Of a stretch of 64,000 nt of DNA, positions 60,916 through 64,000 are shown one piece after another (positions within the stretch are counted from its first letter, which is position 1; every line of letters begins with the position of its first letter). The DNA comes from Flavobacterium daejeonense DSM 17708 (lineage in GTDB: Bacteria > Bacteroidota > Bacteroidia > Flavobacteriales > Flavobacteriaceae), in contig NZ_AUDK01000016.1 in assembly GCF_000425425.1 (NCBI RefSeq), positions 1-64,000 on the forward strand, given 5' to 3'. The translations under genes were made by a program, and so were the position numbers. The notes beneath the pieces are model-generated. The model did not search any database. It was not told the origin of the DNA and saw only the letters and a list, made by a program, of their open reading frames with translations.

Positions 60916-62001
60916 TTATTTTTCTTTGACAGAAGCTTCAACATTTCGTTCAATTACGTGTCCCGGGCGTGACCATTTTGGTTTTTCGCCTAAGGAAGCA
61001 AATTGAGAATCTTCTGCTTCAACCGTTTTTGGCTGAGAGATTTTTGTAAATGGTTTTTGTGGGTTTAAACCAAGCATTTCAAACATTTTCATGTCTTCAT
61101 TAACATCCGGATTTGGCGTAGTTAAAAGTTTATCTCCGGCAAAAATGGAGTTTGCACCGGCAAAGAAGCACATTGCCTGTCCTTCACGACTCATATTCAT
61201 TCTTCCTGCTGAAAGACGCACCTGAGTTTCCGGCATCACGATACGGGTAGTAGCCACCATGCGAATCATTTCCCAAATTTCTACTGGTTTTTCTTCTTCT
61301 AACGGTGTCCCTTCCACGGCAACTAAGGCATTGATTGGCACAGATTCCGGTTGCGGATTTAAGGTAGAAAGAGCCACTAACATTCCGGCGCGGTCTTCAA
61401 TACTTTCTCCCATTCCGATGATTCCTCCGCTACAAACCGTAACATTGGTTTTACGAACGTTTTCAATAGTTTCTAATCGGTCTTCAAATCCTCTCGTTGA
61501 AATCACTTCTTTATAATATTCTTCAGAAGTATCTAGGTTGTGGTTATAGGCGTATAATCCGGCTTCGGCTAAACGTTGTGCCTGATTTTCAGTAAGCATA
61601 CCAAGCGTACAGCATACTTCCATGTCCAGTTTATTAATGGTACGCACCATTTCTAAAACCTGATCAAATTCAGGTCCGTCTTTAACGTTTCTCCAGGCTG
61701 CTCCCATACATACACGGGAAGAACCACTTTCTTTAGCACGCAAAGCCTGAGCTTTTACCTGACTTACCGACATTAAATCATTTCCTTCAACCTTAGTGTG
61801 GTAACGTGCTGCCTGAGGGCAATACCCACAATCTTCCGGACATCCTCCTGTTTTGATAGATAATAAAGTAGACACCTGAACCACATTTGGATCGTGATAT
61901 TCTCTATGAATTGAAGCTGCTTCAAAAAGCAAATCCATCATAGGTTTATTATATATAGCGATAATTTCTTCTTTTGTCCAATTGTGTTTTGTAATACTCA
62001 T
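60916..62001 (-). CDS. bioB: Biotin synthase
   Basis: 361 residues. Radical-SAM cluster motif CxxxCxxC in TGGCPEDCGYCPQAARYHTK, followed by SSRVCMGAAWRNVKDGPEF, MEVCCTLGMLTENQAQRLAE, YNHNLDTSEEYYKEVISTRG, and RLSAGRMNMSREGQAM with the Arg ligand of the second cluster. It inserts sulfur into dethiobiotin. A longer tail (after IFAGDKLLTTPNPDVNEDMK) is usual. It is separated from bioF-D-A by recX and the two giant genes. Confidence 0.97.
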   Translation of the reverse strand: MSITKHNWTKEEIIAIYNKPMMDLLFEAASIHREYHDPNVVQVSTLLSIKTGGCPEDCGYCPQAARYHTKVEGNDLMSVSQVKAQALRAKESGSSRVCMGAAWRNVKDGPEFDQVLEMVRTINKLDMEVCCTLGMLTENQAQRLAEAGLYAYNHNLDTSEEYYKEVISTRGFEDRLETIENVRKTNVTVCSGGIIGMGESIEDRAGMLVALSTLNPQPESVPINALVAVEGTPLEEEKPVEIWEMIRMVATTRIVMPETQVRLSAGRMNMSREGQAMCFFAGANSIFAGDKLLTTPNPDVNEDMKMFEMLGLNPQKPFTKISQPKTVEAEDSQFASLGEKPKWSRPGHVIERNVEASVKEK

Positions 62002-62096
62002 TGTACTGTTTTTTTTGATGGCTCAAAAGTAGTCAAATTGTTCAAAATGACAATGCAATCGCTTTAAAAAGGATGGATTAGAAAGAAGTTGAATTT

Positions 62097-62534
62097 TTAA
62101 TCAGTTGAAAATCGATTATTCCAATACAGCATTAGCATTAAGGTTACAATTACCGATGAGGCAAGTCCTTCAAACAATAATGAAATGGAGTACATATCAA
62201 TTGATGGATTTCCGCCAAAAAGGAAAGTTTCGGATAATGACCGTACAAAGGCATCGCCGCCCTGTAAATAGCTGTAAATGACCAGTGCGATGATGCTCAA
62301 AAAAACACTAACTACGGAGGTGTATAGTGCTGATACGGCATTTGAAACAAATTTTTTCTTTCCTTCGATGAGGTTCATCTGAATGGTTCGGTTAACTCCG
62401 TAAAAAACAAAAAGAATGTTTAAAAATCGTAAATAAAATAAATGTGCTAAGCCTAATGCTTCCATGAGTAAAAAGTAAATAGCAATGGCAATGAAGATGA
62501 TAAATCCGTTAGTGATTTCTTTAGGTGGTTTCAT
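62097..62534 (-). CDS. Four-helix membrane protein, paralogue A
   Basis: 145 residues with four hydrophobic segments: ITNGFIIFIAIAIYFLLMEA, FYLRFLNILFVFYGVNRTIQ, FVSNAVSALYTSVVSVFLSI and LLFEGLASSVIVTLMLMLYW. It is clearly paralogous to 62605-63042: same length, shared IAIYFLLMEAL / IALYFLLMEAL, FYGVNRT / YYGVNRT, SISLLFEG / NISLLFEG. I do not recognise the family; it resembles DUF4199-like small membrane proteins. It lies downstream of its paralogue on the same strand. Confidence 0.75.
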   Translation of the reverse strand: MKPPKEITNGFIIFIAIAIYFLLMEALGLAHLFYLRFLNILFVFYGVNRTIQMNLIEGKKKFVSNAVSALYTSVVSVFLSIIALVIYSYLQGGDAFVRSLSETFLFGGNPSIDMYSISLLFEGLASSVIVTLMLMLYWNNRFSTD

Positions 62535-62604
62535 TTTGGCAGGATTAAAATTAATGGTTTAATTTTAAAAAATGGTTGGTTTTAGATATTCTGTACTTTG
62601 TTTT

Positions 62605-63042
62605 CTAGTCTGAAGGATATTTCTTTTTCCAAAATAACATCAGTGAGAAAGTAACAATTACCGCCGATACAATTCCTTCAAAAAGTAAAGAAATGTTATA
62701 GGTCATTACGGAAGGGCTTCCTACGAATAATAATGTATCCGATAAGGTTTTAATGTAGTCGTCTCCTCCTTTGGCGTAGATATAGGCAACTAAGCCTGAA
62801 ATACTTAAAAATACACCAAATAATGCAGTTAATAATGCCGAGATGGCGTTGTCGGCAAAATTAGTTTTGCCTGCTGCAAAATTAGATTTCAGGGTTCTGT
62901 TTACACCATAATAAACAAAAACAATGTTAAATAATCGCAAGAAGTAAACATTAGAAAGGTGAAGCGCTTCCATCAACAAAAAGTAAAGAGCAATACCTAT
63001 AAAAATAATAACTCCATTGTAAAATTCTTTTGAGAGTTTCAT
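62605..63042 (-). CDS. Four-helix membrane protein, paralogue B
   Basis: 145 residues: YNGVIIFIGIALYFLLMEAL, NVYFLRLFNIVFVYYGVNRT, NAISALLTALFGVFLSISGL, GSPSVMTYNISLLFEGIVSA. It is one of a tandem pair with 62097-62534; about half the positions agree by eye. The 70-base spacer has only a weak AT-rich inverted repeat. No function is known. Confidence 0.75.
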   Translation of the reverse strand: MKLSKEFYNGVIIFIGIALYFLLMEALHLSNVYFLRLFNIVFVYYGVNRTLKSNFAAGKTNFADNAISALLTALFGVFLSISGLVAYIYAKGGDDYIKTLSDTLLFVGSPSVMTYNISLLFEGIVSAVIVTFSLMLFWKKKYPSD

Positions 63043-63074
63043 ACGCTTAATTTTTTAGGGTTAAAAAATAATAG

Positions 63075-63102
63075 TTTGATAAACAGGGTATTGTCTATCA
63101 AA
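63075..63102 (-). terminator. Possible ribF terminator
   Basis: TTTGATA (63075-63081) and TATCAAA (63096-63102) are short arms; on the minus strand a T-rich run follows. Weak, between ribF and the membrane-protein pair. Confidence 0.4.
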
Positions 63103-63155
63103 TTTACGGAAAATACAGGAGTTATTGTAAAAAAAGTAGCTGTTTTTTATTAATT

Positions 63156-64000
63156 CTAAAGATTTTCCAGGTAAGAAAGGGTTTGAATTTTGTCTTTCTC
63201 AATTTGTACTTTTAATAAATCTACAGAATCAAATTTTTCTTCGCCACGAATGCGTTTCAGGATAGAAACACTGATTTGTTGGTCGTATAAATCAGCGTTG
63301 AAATTTAAATAATGAATTTCTACCGACAGTTTTTCGCCACCAACGGTAGGATTGAGTCCGATATTCATCATTCCAAAAACTTTTTCACCGTTGAGTTGGC
63401 TACTCACAATATAAACACCTTTTTGAGGAATTAGCTTGTAATCTTCTTCAATGTTGAGGTTGGCTGTGGGAAAACCGATCGTTCGTCCCAGTTGTTTGCC
63501 TTTGATAACCGTTCCGGTCAGGAAATATTCATAGCCCAGATACTTGTTCGCCAGATACATATTGCCTTCCTGAATAGCATTTCTGATTTTGGTCGAACTT
63601 ACCGAAATATCGTTGATTTCCTGTGCAGAAATTTGTTCGACTTCAAAGCCGTATTTTTCGCCAAATTCAATCAGATTGTGAATATCGGCGGTGCGGTTTC
63701 TTCCAAAACGATGGTCGTAACCAATAATAATTTTGTGAATTTTAAATTGATCAACCAATACTTTTTTTACAAAATCTTCGGCTGTCAGTCTGGAAAAACT
63801 TTCGTCAAAAGGATGGATTACCAGATTTTGAATTCCTAATTGTTCCAGAAGATTAATTTTTTCAGTAATTGTATTGAGTAATTTGATTTCTGAACGTTCC
63901 TGTAAAATCATTCTTGGATGCGGAAAAAAAGTCAACACCAGACTTTCATACCTTTCGTCAAGGGTGTTTTGAATTACTTTTTCAAGTATTTTTTTATGTC
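63156..64000 (-). CDS. ribF: Bifunctional riboflavin kinase/FAD synthetase, 5' end missing
   Basis: The frame stays open to the right edge (281 codons plus two bases visible), starting inside the HxGH motif (the first readable codons give HKKILEKVIQNTLDERYESL). FAD synthetase part: LTFFPHPRMILQERSEIKLL, IIGYDHRFGRNRTADIHNLI, SVSSTKIRNAIQEGN. Riboflavin kinase part: LTGTVIKGKQLGRTIGFPTA, GVYIVSSQLNG, FGMMNIGLNPTVGG, VEIHYLNFNADLYDQQISVS. It converts riboflavin to FMN and FAD. About 25-30 N-terminal residues lie outside the window. Confidence 0.95.
   Translation of the reverse strand, partial: HKKILEKVIQNTLDERYESLVLTFFPHPRMILQERSEIKLLNTITEKINLLEQLGIQNLVIHPFDESFSRLTAEDFVKKVLVDQFKIHKIIIGYDHRFGRNRTADIHNLIEFGEKYGFEVEQISAQEINDISVSSTKIRNAIQEGNMYLANKYLGYEYFLTGTVIKGKQLGRTIGFPTANLNIEEDYKLIPQKGVYIVSSQLNGEKVFGMMNIGLNPTVGGEKLSVEIHYLNFNADLYDQQISVSILKRIRGEEKFDSVDLLKVQIEKDKIQTLSYLENL

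Noticed and set aside
62002-62096. Biotin-responsive or riboswitch element upstream of bioB
   Set aside because: The short AT-rich stretch upstream of bioB shows no palindromic BirA-type site or riboswitch-like structure, and no such site is evident before bioF either.

Overview
The window reads as a chromosome segment of a Flavobacterium-like member of the Flavobacteriaceae (Bacteroidota). Evidence: AT-rich DNA, start sites preceded by A-rich stretches rather than strong Shine-Dalgarno sequences, promoters of the TTG / TAnnTTTG type (clearest before atpD and metG), two large secreted proteins ending in what looks like a type IX secretion sorting domain, a TonB-dependent receptor, a DUF4270 lipoprotein, an atpD-atpC pair separated from other ATP synthase genes, and an OlsF-like two-domain acyltransferase. 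I see no rRNA, tRNA or CRISPR array.

Layout. 1-320: edge of an IS3-family element. 360-4320: outer-membrane protein, a GT51 glycosyltransferase with a long AsmA-like N-terminus, an aldo/keto reductase. 4545-6806: a small accessory island with an XRE regulator diverging from two tandem modules. Each module has the same palindrome and leader peptide, a different Gly/Ala-rich core peptide with two cysteines, and a small membrane protein; a TatA-like gene sits in the first module. This is the most novel part of the window. 6819-13557: OmpA-like lipoprotein, exonuclease III, OlsF-like protein, TM2 protein, hydroxyacid dehydrogenase, two tiny genes, a GH43 enzyme. 13710-20217 (minus strand): serS, a TPR protein, DUF4286, rsmA, mgtE, proC. 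20570-28959: DUF4375 and small proteins, metG, a secreted protein of unknown function, EamA transporter, HAD phosphatase, ferritin, ssb. 29188-36076: GNAT-nitrilase fusion, zinc-ribbon protein, membrane M28 peptidase, radA and an esterase-fold protein. 36210-41926: panC-panD diverging from a GT5-domain protein, DUF4270 lipoprotein and glmS. 42146-47184: TonB receptor, atpD, atpC. 47248-52182: biotin locus bioF, DUF2007, bioD, bioA and a ketosynthase; bioB lies at 60916-62001. 52287-60867: recX and two giant surface proteins. 62097-64000: two tandem paralogous membrane proteins and the start of ribF.

Recurrent non-coding structure: perfect palindromes of the TCCCGATAGCTATCGGGA family lie inside the coding sequences of metG, bioF and bioD; terminator hairpins of related sequence occur elsewhere; dispersed repeats rich in CAAAG/GCGAATC fill several intergenic gaps; and twice a terminator T-tract appears to double as the -7 promoter box of a nearly leaderless next gene.
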